A stretch of 64,000 nt of DNA from Nibrella saemangeumensis (GCF_039541915.1 NZ_BAABHD010000032.1:309497-373496), one strand, 5' to 3'; counted from the stretch's first letter, positions 53,099 through 62,627 are shown. A program made the numbers and translations. The notes: a model not told the origin generated them from the letters alone.

Positions 53099-55267
53099 TT
53101 ATACATTCCACCAATACGTGAATTTTAGCACGAGCGCCCGGTTCTTTACGGCAAATGTGCCGGGCAGGTAGTTGTCGGTATAAACGATAAACAGGTCTGA
53201 AGCTGGTTTGTAGCGCCACTGGAGCCGGGTGTTCAGGTTTACATTTCGGGCCTGCTCATTGTACTGCATAAAGGCCGTAAAGTACAGGGTGTTGGTCATG
53301 GTAACATCTACCCGTGGACCCACCAGCCAGAAGGTCCGGTTGCCCCAGGGCTGCGGCAACCGGATGTCGTTGTAGCTCGAACTGACCGCCACACTGACAA
53401 AGGGCTGAAACCGGTAGCCAACCTCCGTTGTCAGGTTCAGTCGGGTGCCTCCGGCATAATAGCCGCCGTAGCGGGTAGAGAACGCGTACGTAAATACGCT
53501 TTGGGGTTTAGAGATAAACTCGGTGCCCCAGGCGTTCCAGCGGTGTTCAGTACCACGCGCCAGGGTATCTAGGCCAATGTTGGTCGGGTCAAAAGGTTGC
53601 AGCAGTTTAACGTAGTCATGGGCCGCCCACGCCGTAAACGAACTGCGATTCCGGAAGCCAACATTGTAGGAGATAAAGCTTTCATTGTCCGTCTGCTGCA
53701 TCGATTCGTTAAAGAAGTACGTAGAGCTGATCCGGGGGCCGTGGCTGAGCACAATGCCTCCTTTCGGAAACATCAGATAACCCGCCGTCGGATTTACCTT
53801 CACGTATCCCCGGCGTGGGACATAACCTACCTCAGCCGTGTAATTGCTGCCTACATACTCGTGCTGCCAGCCCAGAATGATTTTCCGGCTTGTATACAGC
53901 AGATTGCCCGCGTGAACATAATCGTTACCTGACCGGCCAGGGCTAAACGACCGCAGCAGCAGGGCTTTGCCGGTCCAGTGGTTGTTGGACGAAGCCAGGT
54001 TATATTCAAACCCGAAATTGCGATTGTATTGCGAATAACGGGGCTTATCGGGTTGTGGGATGTAATCCAGCGATTCTTTGTTGATGGCGATGATGCCGAT
54101 ATTGGACCGGGAGAAGATGCGCCGTTGCAACGAGAACACGGCGAAGTTCTGAGCGGGCAGACCGGTTTCGGCCACACTGCCTGTTTGCATGTCCATCAGC
54201 CCAATGCGCCAATCTTTGTTGAGCTTTCCGCTGAGCCTGGCACCGAAGTGAATGGGCACCCCCAGACCGATCCGCCGGGAGAAGAACGGGCGGATTGACG
54301 CGTAGCCGAAGTTGGTGAACATATCCCCGTTTTCCAGAAAGAACTGCCGCCGTTCGGGGAAGAACAGCTCAAAGCGGTCGAGGTTGGTTACCTGCCGGTC
54401 AACGTCTACCTGGGAAAAATCGGGATTTACCGTCAGATCCAGGTTCAGCGAGGAGGTAATGGCTACCTTGGCATCGACACCCACATCCCGGCGGAATTCA
54501 TTAGGGCGCTCTGTTCGGTACTCCCGCGATACGCCGGCCAGGGCGTATGGAATAATGGAGACGTTTGGGCCGGCGCTTGGCGGGGGCTGATCCCAGACCA
54601 GAATACCCGTGTACGCCAGTGAAGCTGTGGGGAACTGCCGGGGAACCGGTGCCCAGCTCGACTTCTCCGTGGTTTTCAGATCGAGCCGGCTGAAGTTGAT
54701 GCCCCAGCGGGTAATGCCTTTTTTGTACCGGATGGTCTTGAATGGAATGGCTGCTTCAAAAATGTATTTGTCTTCGTAGTTCTTTACCACCGATGTCCAC
54801 TTGTTATCCCAGTTCAGGTTGGCTGCTCCGCCTTCGTACAGCAGGCCGTCCCACTGCGCCCCGGCCGCGTTGGTCCCGAAGGTAAAGCCGTTCGTCTGGT
54901 CATCGAACGGATCAATAAAGAAGATAAAGTTGTCGTTCTTGCCGAAGTTCCAGTCGCGCCGGAGCGACTCGACCATGTAGGGGCCGGGCAGCGCATGGTA
55001 ACAAATGGCGGTGATGTACACGTTCTGGTTATCGTAAGTCATCCGGACATCGGTGCGTACCTTAGCCGCACTGGTGTCCATAGGCAGCACCATGTGGAAG
55101 TCAGACGCCGACTCCGCATCCTGCCAGGCCTGTTCATCCAGCACGCCGTCGATTTTAATGGGCGAGGTGGCTTTACGGATGTGATATTGAAAGGATTCGT
55201 TTTTCTTTTGGGCAAGCAGCGACACGCTAATCAGTTGAAGAGCGAGCAGAACGCGAAAAAATTTCAC
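53099..55267 (-). CDS. CBM9-like/DUF5916 outer-membrane beta-barrel protein
   Basis: About 722 residues from the GTG at 55267, chosen because it yields a clean signal peptide (VKFFRVLLALQLISVSLLAQ); an upstream TTG adds an unlikely leader. A CBM9-like domain lies at about 30-220 with PIKIDGVLDEQAWQDAE, and a TonB-barrel-sized region follows with strand pairs of alternating residues and VKFTYWWNV-like aromatic ending (KFTYWWNV). The family is called DUF5916 and is presumed to sit in the outer membrane. Ligand unknown. Confidence 0.78.
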   Translation of the reverse strand: MKFFRVLLALQLISVSLLAQKKNESFQYHIRKATSPIKIDGVLDEQAWQDAESASDFHMVLPMDTSAAKVRTDVRMTYDNQNVYITAICYHALPGPYMVESLRRDWNFGKNDNFIFFIDPFDDQTNGFTFGTNAAGAQWDGLLYEGGAANLNWDNKWTSVVKNYEDKYIFEAAIPFKTIRYKKGITRWGINFSRLDLKTTEKSSWAPVPRQFPTASLAYTGILVWDQPPPSAGPNVSIIPYALAGVSREYRTERPNEFRRDVGVDAKVAITSSLNLDLTVNPDFSQVDVDRQVTNLDRFELFFPERRQFFLENGDMFTNFGYASIRPFFSRRIGLGVPIHFGARLSGKLNKDWRIGLMDMQTGSVAETGLPAQNFAVFSLQRRIFSRSNIGIIAINKESLDYIPQPDKPRYSQYNRNFGFEYNLASSNNHWTGKALLLRSFSPGRSGNDYVHAGNLLYTSRKIILGWQHEYVGSNYTAEVGYVPRRGYVKVNPTAGYLMFPKGGIVLSHGPRISSTYFFNESMQQTDNESFISYNVGFRNRSSFTAWAAHDYVKLLQPFDPTNIGLDTLARGTEHRWNAWGTEFISKPQSVFTYAFSTRYGGYYAGGTRLNLTTEVGYRFQPFVSVAVSSSYNDIRLPQPWGNRTFWLVGPRVDVTMTNTLYFTAFMQYNEQARNVNLNTRLQWRYKPASDLFIVYTDNYLPGTFAVKNRALVLKFTYWWNV

Positions 55268-55299
55268 CAGGGTAATGTGGTTAGGTTTTATTAGGAAAG

Positions 55300-55307
55300 C
55301 AAAGGTA
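55300..55307 (-). promoter_or_regulatory. -7 promoter element for the CBM9/barrel gene
   Basis: On the - strand this reads TACCTTTG, a perfect TAnnTTTG, 33 bases upstream of the GTG at 55267. The -33 half is weak. Confidence 0.55.
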
Positions 55308-55668
55308 AGGGAGTTTTTACGGTATACAGGCAAAAATTATAAGCCGGGGCTATGGTAGTCGCCCTTTTCATAAGACTGATCTGCGCAGACCGCTGTATAA
55401 GAATATACGTTTCGTTTCTGAATGGATTCCAAAACAACGTTTCTTTGCCCAGTAGACAACGTACGTTCGAAGACCGGAGACGGAAACCTGGTGCGTATCG
55501 CGAACGATAACGTATAAGACTTTCCTCTCGGTTTATTGGGATTGTTGGGTGTACAGCGACCTGACTCAGTAAGGTTGCAGAAAAATCGGTTTCATACTGA
55601 TTAGTCTCAAGTTTTAATGCTGTCATCAATACGAAAGCCATATTTGCCGTTAAAAAAAATAGTTTGCT
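55308..55668. other. Intergenic stretch without recognised features
   Basis: Between the divergent barrel gene and the GAF/PAS kinase. Frames here look like chance and no palindrome or RNA motif stands out; it presumably holds the kinase promoter, but no clean -7 element was found. Confidence 0.5.
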
Positions 55669-58137
55669 TTGCGCACGAAAACCGTATTTGAATTGCTTTA
55701 CGAAGCCAGTAAAGTAATTACCTCCGAAATTGAGCTGCAAAACGTTGTTCAAAAAGTCACCGATATTGCTACCGAACTGACTGGTGCTCAGTTTGGGGCT
55801 TTCTTCTATAATGTTACCAACCAAAATGGTGAGTCCTTTGTACTTTATACCATTTCAGGCGTAGCTAAGGAAGCTTTTTCCAAGTTTCCCATGCCTCGCA
55901 ATACTAAGATTTTTGAGCCTACGTTTACAGCCACCGGTACGGTGCGGTACGATGATGTAACCCAACAGCCCCACTACGGAAAAAATCCCCCGCATCATGG
56001 TATGCCCAGGGGCCATTTACCCGTAAGGAGCTATCTGGCCGTGCCGGTTGTATCGCCGTTTACCAAAGAAGCCATTGGGGGCCTGTTTTTTGGGCATCCA
56101 CAACCCGGTCAGTTTACGGAAGAATCGGAAAAATTGGTGGAGGGTATTGCCGTGCAGGCTGCCATTGCGATTACGAACGCCCGGTTGTTTGAGCAACAAC
56201 GATTTAGTGAAGCAAAACTGAAAGAACAGCGGGAGCAGTACAAAAGCATCTTCAATGCCATCACTGATTCGGCTATTATCTACGACGAAGATGGCACCAT
56301 TGTGGAGGCCAACCCAACGGCCAGTCAGCTATACGGCTACCAGTACGAGGAGTTGATCGGACTGAATGCCAGCCTGTTTTTCAAAACACCAACCGATTTT
56401 CAGGCTTTAAAGGAGATTGCTCTATCAGGGCGAGAATATGCCGGGGTGCATGAGCGGATAAGGCAGGATGGCAGTCTGATTTGGGTGGAGTTCAAAGGGA
56501 TACGATTTATTTACAAAGACAAACCTCATGTACTTTCCGTTTCCAGAGAAGCACTGCGGCAAGATCGTACCAAAGAAGCTATGCAAAACGCTGAATCGCT
56601 GGCCCACATCATCACCAGTGTTTCACCGGTAACCCTTTGGATGACCGACCGCGATGGGCAAATCATCTACATCAATCAAACCTGGGTAGACTGGGTAGGT
56701 GGGAGTATGAAATCACACCTGGGAGAGGGTTGGTTGAGCGCGGTACTGCCTGAAGACAAAGAACGGACGCAGCAGACGTTTGAACAGGACTTTCAGAACC
56801 GCCGGCTGTTTGCAATGGAGTTCCGCATCCGGCGAAAGAATGGTGAAATCCGCTGGTGTTTATCCAACGGCAGTCCCTATTATAATGAGGGTGGTAAATT
56901 TGGGGGCTATGCCGGGTCAATTTCGGATACCACCGAACGAAAAGCAGCTGAACAGAAGCTGGCCAGCCAGAATACGCTGATCAATACCATTACCAACAAT
57001 ACGCAGCAGGCTTTATTGCTGATGAATGAAAAGCAGGTTTGCACCTACATGAACCCGGCGGCCGAACAGATGACTGGTTTCAGGATGGAAGAAGTACGGG
57101 ACAAGCCGCTCCATTATTACATTCATCACACCCACCCGGATGGAAGCCACTTTCCGATTGAAGACTGCCTGATAGACCGGGCCCTGCCGACAAAAGCCCA
57201 AACCAAAGGGGAGGAGGTTTTCGTTCACAAAGACGGTCATTTCTACCCCGTAGCCTTCACGGCCAGCCCCATTGTGGAAAATGGAGTGCCAATTGGCACG
57301 GTGATCGAAGTCAGGGACACGACCGAAGAAAAACGAATGGAGGAAGCCCTGCGAAGCAAGGAAAAGCAGGCTATGCTTCTGCTGGAGCAAAAAGTGGATG
57401 AGCGCACGCGGGCGCTGGAACAAAAAAACAAAGAACTCGAACAGTTTGCCTATGTATCGCACCATGATCTAAAGGAGCCTATCCGTAAAATCATGCTGTT
57501 TACTGAGATGATAAAGGACGATAGCTTTGAGCAACTGACTGAAGCATCCCGCCACCGGCTGGACCGGGTTATTGATGCGTCTCAGCGGATGAGCACGGCC
57601 CTGAAGGATATTCTGGACTATGCCAGCCTGGCCAAAGCCGAATCGTTCACGAGGGTAAACCTCAACGATGTCCTGAAAGCCGTTGAGCAGGATCTGGAGT
57701 TGCTGATAGCCGAAAAAGGGGCCACGCTATCCATCGGGTGGTTGCCCACGATTGAGGCTGCCCCTCAACAGATGCACCAGTTATTTTACAACCTGCTCAA
57801 CAACGCGCTGAAATTTGCTAAGCCCGACCTGCCACCGGTGGTAACCATCTCCAGTCAGGACCTTTCCTGGGAGCAGATAAACCGACGGGATGGGCTGGAT
57901 AGCCGCCGGCGGTATTGGCAGATTACGGTAGCCGACAATGGCATTGGCTTCTCAGAGGAAAATGCCGAAAAGATCTTTGTCATGTTCCAGCGGCTGCATA
58001 CCCGCAAAGTGTATTCGGGTACGGGCATCGGTCTGTCCCTGGCCAGAAAGGTAGTTCTAAATCACGGGGGAACAATCTGGGCGGAAGGTAAGGAAGGGGA
58101 AGGTGCCTGTTTCCGGGTGCTGCTGCCGGCTGAGTAA
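55669..58137 (+). CDS. GAF-PAS-PAS-PAS sensor histidine kinase
   Basis: An 822-residue soluble kinase. GAF domain at about 5-165, then three PAS domains at about 190-300, 310-425 and 430-555, each introduced by typical patterns (ITDSAIIYDEDGTIVEANP, WMTDRDGQIIYINQTWVDW, LLMNEKQVCTYMNPAAEQM). A coiled linker leads to the H-box with His599 in YVSHHDLKEPI, followed by HATPase motifs (NNALKFAK, DNGIGFSEENA, GTGIGLSLA). The TTG at 55669 is the only start, since a TAG stops the frame at 55660. No response regulator is adjacent. Signal and target unknown. Confidence 0.87.
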   Translation: MRTKTVFELLYEASKVITSEIELQNVVQKVTDIATELTGAQFGAFFYNVTNQNGESFVLYTISGVAKEAFSKFPMPRNTKIFEPTFTATGTVRYDDVTQQPHYGKNPPHHGMPRGHLPVRSYLAVPVVSPFTKEAIGGLFFGHPQPGQFTEESEKLVEGIAVQAAIAITNARLFEQQRFSEAKLKEQREQYKSIFNAITDSAIIYDEDGTIVEANPTASQLYGYQYEELIGLNASLFFKTPTDFQALKEIALSGREYAGVHERIRQDGSLIWVEFKGIRFIYKDKPHVLSVSREALRQDRTKEAMQNAESLAHIITSVSPVTLWMTDRDGQIIYINQTWVDWVGGSMKSHLGEGWLSAVLPEDKERTQQTFEQDFQNRRLFAMEFRIRRKNGEIRWCLSNGSPYYNEGGKFGGYAGSISDTTERKAAEQKLASQNTLINTITNNTQQALLLMNEKQVCTYMNPAAEQMTGFRMEEVRDKPLHYYIHHTHPDGSHFPIEDCLIDRALPTKAQTKGEEVFVHKDGHFYPVAFTASPIVENGVPIGTVIEVRDTTEEKRMEEALRSKEKQAMLLLEQKVDERTRALEQKNKELEQFAYVSHHDLKEPIRKIMLFTEMIKDDSFEQLTEASRHRLDRVIDASQRMSTALKDILDYASLAKAESFTRVNLNDVLKAVEQDLELLIAEKGATLSIGWLPTIEAAPQQMHQLFYNLLNNALKFAKPDLPPVVTISSQDLSWEQINRRDGLDSRRRYWQITVADNGIGFSEENAEKIFVMFQRLHTRKVYSGTGIGLSLARKVVLNHGGTIWAEGKEGEGACFRVLLPAE

Positions 58138-58210
58138 CTGGCATTGATGCCATAGAGCAGCAATGCACCCTGGATGGAGCCAACGGGTATGTTGGTTAAC
58201 GGTGGTTTAC

Positions 58211-58242
58211 AAAAAAAGCGGAGCGGTAGTAACCGCCCCACT
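58211..58242 (-). terminator. Rho-independent terminator of the M14 peptidase gene
   Basis: Read on the - strand: an 11-base stem with two G-T pairs and a TACT loop, followed by seven T. It lies between the converging kinase and peptidase genes. Confidence 0.75.
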
Positions 58243-58303
58243 TTTCCCCTATACAAACAGACTTAGCTTATTGCGCAAAAGATAGGTTTACTGCGCCCAA
58301 TGG

Positions 58304-60865
58304 CTATTGGTTACCCGTCATAAATACAGCATTACCGAACAGCAGCTTGCCATTGTACCAGAATCCCCGGAAGAGCGGATCATTAGCCAGGTAGATAATG
58401 GAACCCCGACCTAGTGTCTGTTCACCCATAATCAGGGTGTTCTTCAGCTTTTCCTTCGCGTTCCGGCCGGCAAATCCCGCTACATAGTTGTCGTCTTTCA
58501 GGTAGCCCACGTTCCAGCCCGACTTCAGGAAGTCGAAATTGTAGGCATCCTGTATTAAGGCGTAGTAGCCGTTGGTCAGGCCAAACGCGAGTGGGTGGGT
58601 GGTATCCAGGTTTAAGCGGTAGATGCTGCCTGGCGTTTCGTCGGAAATGGCGCTACGTTCCCGATCGCCGTAGAGTTTAAGGCTATCGGCTGGGTTAGTT
58701 TTTCGACCGGTCGTACCCGCCAGTCTTCCTTTGCTCTTATCGTCGGCATCTTCCTTTTCTTTCAGGGCAAAATCGGGCTTGCCGGCCAGGAATGCGGCCG
58801 CCCGCTCCAGGGCAATCAGCTTGCCGCCGGAACGCACCCAATCCTTAATGGAAGTCAGCGTGCGATCCGTGAGAATGCGGGAGTAGCTGCCCGACGGCAG
58901 AATCAGGACATCCAGTTTGCGCCAGTCGACATTGGCCAGCGTCTGGCCGTCGATCAGCGTTACGGGGTAATTCAGCTCCTGGTCGAAGTAATACCAGACT
59001 TCACCGGCATCGGTTGGTGAGGTGCCATCACCCACGACCACGCCCACGCGGGGACTCTTTAGCGACAGGACCGAGCCCGAGCCCAGATCGGAACCTTTGG
59101 TAACAAAACCGGACGCAATAGGAGTTGCCCTAATACCGGCCTCCGTTGCTGCCTGTTGTACAATAGCATCCAGACGGTCGCCCAGCCGTTCGTTGCCGGA
59201 TCGGGTAATGATCAGCGAACCGGACGGGTAGGTTTGGCCGTTTACCTCAAACTCTTTTTCGGCTGCCCGTACCCGCACCTTCTGCTTTAGTAAACCCGCC
59301 AGTAACTGAACCGAGGGCAATGACTGCCACCGGGCCACGTAGGCGTACGGCTTACTCACCGAAGGCGTAACGGTAACTGCCGCTTTGGGCGGGTTAGCGA
59401 CCGGATCAATCCGGGAAGTAAGACCATAGGTGCCTACCCCAAAGGCATAGGGAATCGACCAGGCGGTAATGTCGTACGTCACCGAATCCTCCAGTTTGGA
59501 AGTAGGCTCAAACAGGATCTTGAGCAGGGTAGACTTGGGCTGGTAGGCGCTGATGACCAGGTCTGCCGGCGCTACCGAAATGTTCTTCTCGTTTTTCTGG
59601 CTGGCATAGTTGAAGCCCGGTGCCGTTACCGATTTGCCGGCGTAGCCGTACCGGATCTGGTTCCGGTCGAGCAACTGGCGCAGGGCCTTCATGCGTCCCT
59701 CGTCGCCGTTGGCTTTGATTACGTACGATTTATACGCCCCGATTGGATTGGAGCGGGATTTTTCAAAGTAGCTTACAAACTCTTTCACGACCTGATCGGG
59801 CCGGTCGGCTACGGATTCCAGGGTAGCCATACTGGCAGCTACATGGTGGTCGATACGTTCACGAAGCGTCAGGGTGTCACCATCGTTTTTTTCGAGAGCC
59901 AGACCGGCCCGGCCACCACCGCCCTGCTCAAACGTCATGCCTATAGCTCCGTTGTAGGTGGGCCAGGTATCGCCGTAGCTGGGGTAGAACAGGTCGAAGC
60001 GTTCCCGCGTGTAATAGAGCCAGTTGTTGCGGTCGAAATACCGGGTGTTGTACTGGCCGATGATGTCCTGAAACTGACGCTGCCAGGGCGTTATGTCTTC
60101 GTGGAAGGGCTTGGCCGATGGCGCAAAATAGTACGGACTCTCCGGGCCCATTTCGTGAAAATCGCCGTGCAACTGGGGCATCCACTGGTGGTACAGCGCC
60201 ATGCGCTGCTGGGTAACCTCCTGCGTTTGCCAGGCCCAGTCGCGGTTCGGGTCGAAGATGTAATGGGTGAAGCGCCCTCCCGGCCAGGGCTCCTGATGCT
60301 CACGGGCAAACGGCGTAGGGTTAGGATTGCGGCCCACCATCTGGTTGTACCAGTTCACGTAGCGGTCGTGACCGTCGGGGTTAAGGCCAGGATCCAGAAT
60401 CACCACGGTGTTCTTGAGAATCTTCTGCGCTACCGGATCGCTGCTTTGCAGGAGGCCGTACAGCACCTCCATGAACGCTTCGGAACTGACAGCCTCGTTA
60501 CCGTGAACATTGTAGCTCAACCAGGCAATAGGCGGCTGCGGAGTCGTAGTCGGTTGCCCGTCCAGGAGGCCGATGCGTTTCAGGTTGTTGGTCCGGATTT
60601 CCTCCACGCGGCTCAGGTTCGCTTCGGAAGCCACGACCACCGCCACCAGCGGCCGGCCTTCGAACGTGGTGCCGTAGGGGAGGAACTTAACCTGGTTGGG
60701 AGCCTGCCGGGCTATGTGCTCGGCATAGGCAATAACCCGGTAGTGGGGAGTGAATTTACTGCCGACGGGGTAGCCTAAAAACTGAGCCGGTGAAGGCAGT
60801 CCAGACTGCGCCCAGGCAGAGCAGGTGATGAAGGAAAAAAGAAAAAACAAGGCGTTTTTTTTCAT
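58304..60865 (-). CDS. M14-family zinc carboxypeptidase-like protein, secreted
   Basis: About 853 residues from the ATG at 60865, giving a signal peptide MKKNALFFLFSFITCSAWAQ; a start at 60898 is less likely. M14 zinc ligands His121 and Glu124 in NVHGNEAVSSEA, and His237 in LHGDFHEMG. DPGLNPDGHDRYV is the usual substrate-site loop, and a Glu in GMTFEQGGGG is the likely catalytic residue. A C-terminal half with PSGSYSRILTDRTL resembles a glutamine-amidotransferase-like domain often fused to these large Bacteroidota members. It probably trims peptides outside the cell. Confidence 0.84.
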   Translation of the reverse strand: MKKNALFFLFSFITCSAWAQSGLPSPAQFLGYPVGSKFTPHYRVIAYAEHIARQAPNQVKFLPYGTTFEGRPLVAVVVASEANLSRVEEIRTNNLKRIGLLDGQPTTTPQPPIAWLSYNVHGNEAVSSEAFMEVLYGLLQSSDPVAQKILKNTVVILDPGLNPDGHDRYVNWYNQMVGRNPNPTPFAREHQEPWPGGRFTHYIFDPNRDWAWQTQEVTQQRMALYHQWMPQLHGDFHEMGPESPYYFAPSAKPFHEDITPWQRQFQDIIGQYNTRYFDRNNWLYYTRERFDLFYPSYGDTWPTYNGAIGMTFEQGGGGRAGLALEKNDGDTLTLRERIDHHVAASMATLESVADRPDQVVKEFVSYFEKSRSNPIGAYKSYVIKANGDEGRMKALRQLLDRNQIRYGYAGKSVTAPGFNYASQKNEKNISVAPADLVISAYQPKSTLLKILFEPTSKLEDSVTYDITAWSIPYAFGVGTYGLTSRIDPVANPPKAAVTVTPSVSKPYAYVARWQSLPSVQLLAGLLKQKVRVRAAEKEFEVNGQTYPSGSLIITRSGNERLGDRLDAIVQQAATEAGIRATPIASGFVTKGSDLGSGSVLSLKSPRVGVVVGDGTSPTDAGEVWYYFDQELNYPVTLIDGQTLANVDWRKLDVLILPSGSYSRILTDRTLTSIKDWVRSGGKLIALERAAAFLAGKPDFALKEKEDADDKSKGRLAGTTGRKTNPADSLKLYGDRERSAISDETPGSIYRLNLDTTHPLAFGLTNGYYALIQDAYNFDFLKSGWNVGYLKDDNYVAGFAGRNAKEKLKNTLIMGEQTLGRGSIIYLANDPLFRGFWYNGKLLFGNAVFMTGNQ

Positions 60866-60971
60866 GCAGGGGGTTAATATGAACCTGTTAACAGTCAATC
60901 AGTTTTAGTTCGTCAAAAATAGTACAAAAGCAGTTTTTAAGGCTCATTAACGCAGTTTTTTTAGGGAGGTA

Positions 60972-61002
60972 TTTGCATTTGAGGAAAATCACTGTACCTT
61001 TG
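60972..61002 (+). promoter_or_regulatory. Strong promoter of the tRNA-Glu pair
   Basis: TTTG at 60972-60975, 19 bases, then TACCTTTG at 60995-61002: an exact match to the Bacteroidota layout. The first tRNA begins 39 bases downstream. Confidence 0.8.
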
Positions 61003-61040
61003 CACCACGTTTGAAAAAACGGTCATAACCGGAATTAAAG

Positions 61041-61115
61041 GGCCCATTCGTCTAGCGGTTAGGACACGTCCCTTTCACGGATGAAACAGGGGTTCGATTC
61101 CCCTATGGGTCACCA
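61041..61115 (+). tRNA. tRNA-Glu (UUC), copy 1
   Basis: Acceptor GGCCCAT pairs with ATGGGTC (one G-U). The anticodon loop CTTTCAC gives anticodon UUC, and GGTTCGATTCC forms the T-arm. CCA is encoded at 61113-61115. Confidence 0.95.
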
Positions 61116-61180
61116 AAATAGTTGGCGGTGTGCAGTAGGCAGCCAACTATTTGTAGCAAAGTTTTCTGCCTACTGCACAC
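61116..61180 (+). repeat. Interlocked inverted repeats in the tRNA spacer
   Basis: An 11-base arm at 61116-61126 matches 61142-61152, and a 15-base arm at 61128-61142 matches 61166-61180; both are perfect. The order L1-L2-R1-R2 means they compete or form an H-type pseudoknot. The second repeat contains the heptamer-like unit GCAGTAG. Confidence 0.7.
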
Positions 61181-61190
61181 TCCAAAAAAG

Positions 61191-61265
61191 GGCCCATTCG
61201 TCTAGCGGTTAGGACACGTCCCTTTCACGGATGAAACAGGGGTTCGATTCCCCTATGGGTCACCA
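61191..61265 (+). tRNA. tRNA-Glu (UUC), copy 2
   Basis: Identical to copy 1 over all 75 bases including CCA at 61263-61265. It is followed directly by a terminator. Confidence 0.95.
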
Positions 61266-61266
61266 G

Positions 61267-61292
61267 GCCCCGGCACCCGCCGGGGCTTTTTT
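61267..61292 (+). terminator. Terminator of the tRNA operon
   Basis: The perfect stem GCCCCGGC/GCCGGGGC with loop ACCC is followed by six T. Confidence 0.88.
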
Positions 61293-61333
61293 GTTTTGGG
61301 CGGTATACGCGCTAGTGCAAACCCATAGGAGAC

Positions 61334-61396
61334 ACGCGGCTCGCTGCTCGTCCGCGTTTATAACGCGAGACGGGCGAGGTTCGCGTCTGTGACGCG
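61334..61396. repeat. REP-like palindrome cluster
   Basis: Two 15-base palindromes of the form CGCGT-5-ACGCG lie at 61353-61367 and 61382-61396, 29 bases apart. ACGCGG at 61334 also pairs with CCGCGT at 61352. The rest of 61293-61777 is AT-rich and without a convincing gene. Confidence 0.5.
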
Positions 61397-61503
61397 CATG
61401 ACGAAAGTATCAGCCACCGCAGCACAAGCCGGGTTTTGGTATCTTCTAGCGGTTTACAGGCATAGAGGATACGTGGTTACGTATATATCAATAAATTTTC
61501 ATG

Positions 61504-61537
61504 AAAAAGCTCCGCTGCTTATCGATCGGAGCTTTTT
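61504..61537 (+). terminator. Terminator-like hairpin
   Basis: AAAAAGCTCCG pairs with CGGAGCTTTTT around a 12-base loop. No gene precedes it clearly, so its origin is unclear. Confidence 0.55.
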
Positions 61538-61796
61538 CTATTTACATTTGAATTCTATTGGTATTTCGTAAGACGCTGGCCATCGCTATCTTAATGTTGA
61601 AGAATGGAAACGCATTGAAGTCTAAATTTTGTGTTTTAGAATCTATAACCAGCTTACTAACAGTATCTTATGGTTATACGAAGTTGCGTACAATATCATG
61701 TTGGGTGGATGGTAAAAAGTGATTATTTTCCTCATATTTTAGCGACAACGGAAAAGTATCGGTAGGTAGAAAGATTTATGGAACAAAAAAAAATAC

Positions 61797-62627
61797 TTGA
61801 TTTTGGCTAAAGTAGCACAAGGAGACTGGAATGAACCCTCTAGTCTTGTGGAAGACTATTCTTTGGTTTTAGACTTTATAAATAGTGAATCAGAGCTTAG
61901 AGAGAGACTTGATTTTTACGATAAGTTGTACTATGAGAATTTGCCAAGGCATTTCTCTTTATCTTTTGAGCAGATTAGTTTAATTGGTGATTTGATAAAT
62001 ATTCCGCTTGAGAATTATCGAGAATTTTATAAGTATTGGCCAAATAAACTAGACAATAAGTTGTTCATTGCACTTAGAGATAAATTAAAGTTAAGATTTG
62101 CATCCGCCTTACAAATAGGCAATGAATTACATCATAATTACTATCTAATATATAATTATAATTTTTGGTTTAAATCTAGAGATATAGATTTTGCTAATGA
62201 TTCAATTGATACTTTTGAGAGAAGCTTTCTAATGGAAGAAATGTGTTTTGAGAATTTAAAAGAAGCTGAAATATTCAGGACTTTAATTACTTCAAGATTA
62301 TGGTCAACAAGAAGACCTGATAACCGCTATTATTTCAAAGAACGTCTATTAGAAGAACTCAACAATAGCCTGAGTTCGATTCAGACGATTTTTACCTCAC
62401 CTAAAGATACCGTAAATACTCTTATCCCAAAAGATTTTTGGGATTTTAATATGAGATATTCTAATGAATATGCTTTAAGTTCAATTGAGCACAAAGATGA
62501 AAAGATTAAGCAGGTGAAGTTAGAGTATTGGAAAGTTTATGAGGAACATAAAAGTCAAATCGATGAATATATAAAAGTGTTTAACATAGTTCAGAACCCA
62601 CCATTATTAATTCAAAGAGCTTCATAG
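61797..62627 (+). CDS. Orphan AT-rich protein; start possibly disrupted at a poly-A tract
   Basis: 276 residues from a TTG; no family recognised. It is rich in Asn, Tyr, Leu and Phe with no signal peptide or membrane helix, and its base composition is far more AT-rich than the rest of the window, which suggests transfer. An ATG at 61778 starts MEQKK in another frame and runs into nine A (61785-61793); with ten A the frame would continue without interruption into this protein. So the true N-terminus may be MEQKKKYLILAKVAQGD, switched by tract length or polymerase slippage, or the copy is slightly damaged. Confidence 0.6.
   Translation: MILAKVAQGDWNEPSSLVEDYSLVLDFINSESELRERLDFYDKLYYENLPRHFSLSFEQISLIGDLINIPLENYREFYKYWPNKLDNKLFIALRDKLKLRFASALQIGNELHHNYYLIYNYNFWFKSRDIDFANDSIDTFERSFLMEEMCFENLKEAEIFRTLITSRLWSTRRPDNRYYFKERLLEELNNSLSSIQTIFTSPKDTVNTLIPKDFWDFNMRYSNEYALSSIEHKDEKIKQVKLEYWKVYEEHKSQIDEYIKVFNIVQNPPLLIQRAS

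Noticed and set aside
55291..55824. 177-codon - strand frame upstream of and overlapping the GAF/PAS kinase
   Set aside because: It overlaps the clearly coding N-terminus of the kinase and has unlikely composition.
61389..61571. 60-codon frame after the tRNAs
   Set aside because: It runs through the palindromes and a terminator-like hairpin and has no protein-like features.
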